A stretch of 5,306 nucleotides of DNA from an uncultured Candidatus Saccharibacteria bacterium (lineage in GTDB: Bacteria > Patescibacteria > Saccharimonadia > Saccharimonadales > UBA4665), in NCBI GenBank assembly GCA_903925195.1, contig CAIYEO010000070.1:1-5306 (forward strand), read 5' to 3'. The translations under genes were made by a program, and so were the position numbers. A model generated the notes under the pieces. The model did no database searches and was not told where the DNA came from. It saw nothing but the letters and a program-made list of their open reading frames with translations. This document shows, piece after piece, positions 4,363-5,306 of the stretch (positions within the stretch are counted from its first letter, which is position 1; the number at the start of each line of letters is the position of its first letter).

Positions 4363-5306
4363 TTAGTAAAAATTTAAAATTTCAGCTGGATTATCTGCAA
4401 GATCAAATTCTGCGGTCACAAGCATGCTTCCCTGTGTGATTGTCGAAGCAGGTAAAGAGCACTTATCAATATTCAACGGAGGCATATTGATTTTTATATT
4501 GATATTTGCTTGTGGGTAAAAATTGGGGTTTGAAGTTTTTAAAGAGTGAGTGGTGTCAGAATTTCCTGATATTGTAAAATTCATATCGATTTTATTAGTA
4601 CTCATAAACTTATCCTGGAGTAAGGAGTTGTCTGATGAGTATGAGTCTGAAGCTGCATTACCATTAGCTGAATGATAGAGTTTTATTGGGCCGTTATAGA
4701 CAGGTATTTTGTTTAGGCCGCTTATTAAGCCTGAAATGATACTTGAAGCATTAATACTTGGGACAATGTAGCAATATATAGTATTGACTTCGTTGTTAGA
4801 CAGTCCTGTATTAGCTACAGTGCTTTTATATATTTGACTAGCGCCTGGTGTACTCGAAAATAGTATTGCAGCATCTTGATTGGCTGTTTGTTGATAAATT
4901 GGTCTAATTGTCGCTAGCTGAGCAGCTTTTATAGCAGCTTGATTTTTATTATATATCTGAATTATTCGATTATTTGACTGAATTACAAGAACTCGCAATA
5001 TCAGTACTAGAGCCACAATGATAAGTGATAATATAAGAAATTTTTTAGCTATTCTAGGTTTTTTGATTGTTAAAATTGAATATACAAGAACTAAAACAAA
5101 TATTAAAAACCCAGCCAAAATTGATATAAGAAAAGCCGTAGCCAAAGAACCTAATGCAGCACCCAAATCTCCAGTTTTTTCAATCGCAATAAAATTAAGT
5201 AGCCAAAATATCGAGCCTATTAATGTACCGCATGCAATTCCGATTAAACTTGATACAAATATCCTTAGTAAGGTTATTTTTTTAACGGAAACTGGCTGAA
5301 ATTGTG
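4363..5306 (-). CDS. Membrane protein with exported C-terminal domain, partial (N-terminus outside window)
   Basis: The frame is open to the window edge: 46 codons upstream of the TTG at 5166 are uninterrupted and contain no ATG, so the true start lies beyond 5306. That TTG falls between two membrane helices and is unlikely to be a start. The visible 313 residues begin QFQPVSVKK and show hydrophobic segments near 11-39 (RIFVSSLIGIACGTLIG), 53-78 and 88-108. Next comes a polar, alanine-containing helical stretch (110-147) and a soluble Ser/Asn-rich domain to the C-terminus, with cysteines at 178 and 281 (visible numbering). Three helices with the lysine-rich start inside would put the soluble domain outside. 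The layout mirrors the protein encoded at 1848-2996. The family is not recognised. Confidence 0.8.
   Translation of the reverse strand, partial: QFQPVSVKKITLLRIFVSSLIGIACGTLIGSIFWLLNFIAIEKTGDLGAALGSLATAFLISILAGFLIFVLVLVYSILTIKKPRIAKKFLILSLIIVALVLILRVLVIQSNNRIIQIYNKNQAAIKAAQLATIRPIYQQTANQDAAILFSSTPGASQIYKSTVANTGLSNNEVNTIYCYIVPSINASSIISGLISGLNKIPVYNGPIKLYHSANGNAASDSYSSDNSLLQDKFMSTNKIDMNFTISGNSDTTHSLKTSNPNFYPQANINIKINMPPLNIDKCSLPASTITQGSMLVTAEFDLADNPAEILNFY

Noticed and set aside
5164..5166. TTG as start of the last minus-strand gene
   Set aside because: The frame continues open to the window edge and encodes another hydrophobic helix upstream, so the gene is partial.
5018..5299. 93-codon plus-strand frame near the window end
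   Set aside because: Antisense to the open frame of the partial membrane protein, with no promoter or ribosome site.
1..5306. CRISPR array, riboswitch or rRNA
   Set aside because: I found no regularly spaced repeats, no recognisable riboswitch core and no rRNA sequence on either strand.

Overview
This AT-rich window (roughly one third G+C) looks like bacterial chromosome, possibly from a small-genome candidate-phylum lineage (Patescibacteria/CPR, perhaps Saccharibacteria). That placement is an inference. It rests on the AT-rich compact layout, genes whose start codons lie almost directly after their -10 boxes, a stand-alone IS1595-type transposase, and unfamiliar membrane-anchored proteins with exported domains. 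No phylogenetic marker gene is present. TGA is not used as a sense codon in any accepted gene, and tryptophan is encoded by TGG, so the standard bacterial code fits.

Left part (1-730): a CAT-anticodon tRNA (elongator Met most likely) is followed at once by a type II toxin-antitoxin operon. The operon holds a MazE/AbrB-fold antitoxin and a MazF/PemK-type mRNA interferase that overlap by 19 bases. They share a TTGACA-N17-TACAAT promoter and end in a perfect 15-bp hairpin. That hairpin is bidirectional and also ends a very short gene (32 aa) arriving from the other side.

Middle part (742-1842): the 32-aa gene (minus strand) and an IS1595-family transposase (plus strand) are transcribed divergently. 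Their two -35 boxes lie in the arms of one 12-bp inverted repeat. Twenty bases of this region recur exactly 3.4 kb away, upstream of another minus-strand gene. The transposase has its zinc ribbon and catalytic motifs, but no convincing terminal inverted repeats are visible.

Right part (1848-5306): three minus-strand genes of unrecognised family encode membrane proteins. A five-helix protein and a partial protein with three helices each carry an alanine-rich helical linker and a C-terminal soluble domain. Between them lies a bitopic protein with a long polar N-terminus. They may be a cell-surface set, though their functions are unknown. A 39-codon lysine-rich gene (plus strand) sits among them with its own TATAAT box.

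Overall the segment reads as an accessory region beside a tRNA gene: toxin-antitoxin, transposase, small orphan genes and surface proteins. No integrase and no second copy of the tRNA 3' end is visible, so an integrated island is not proven.
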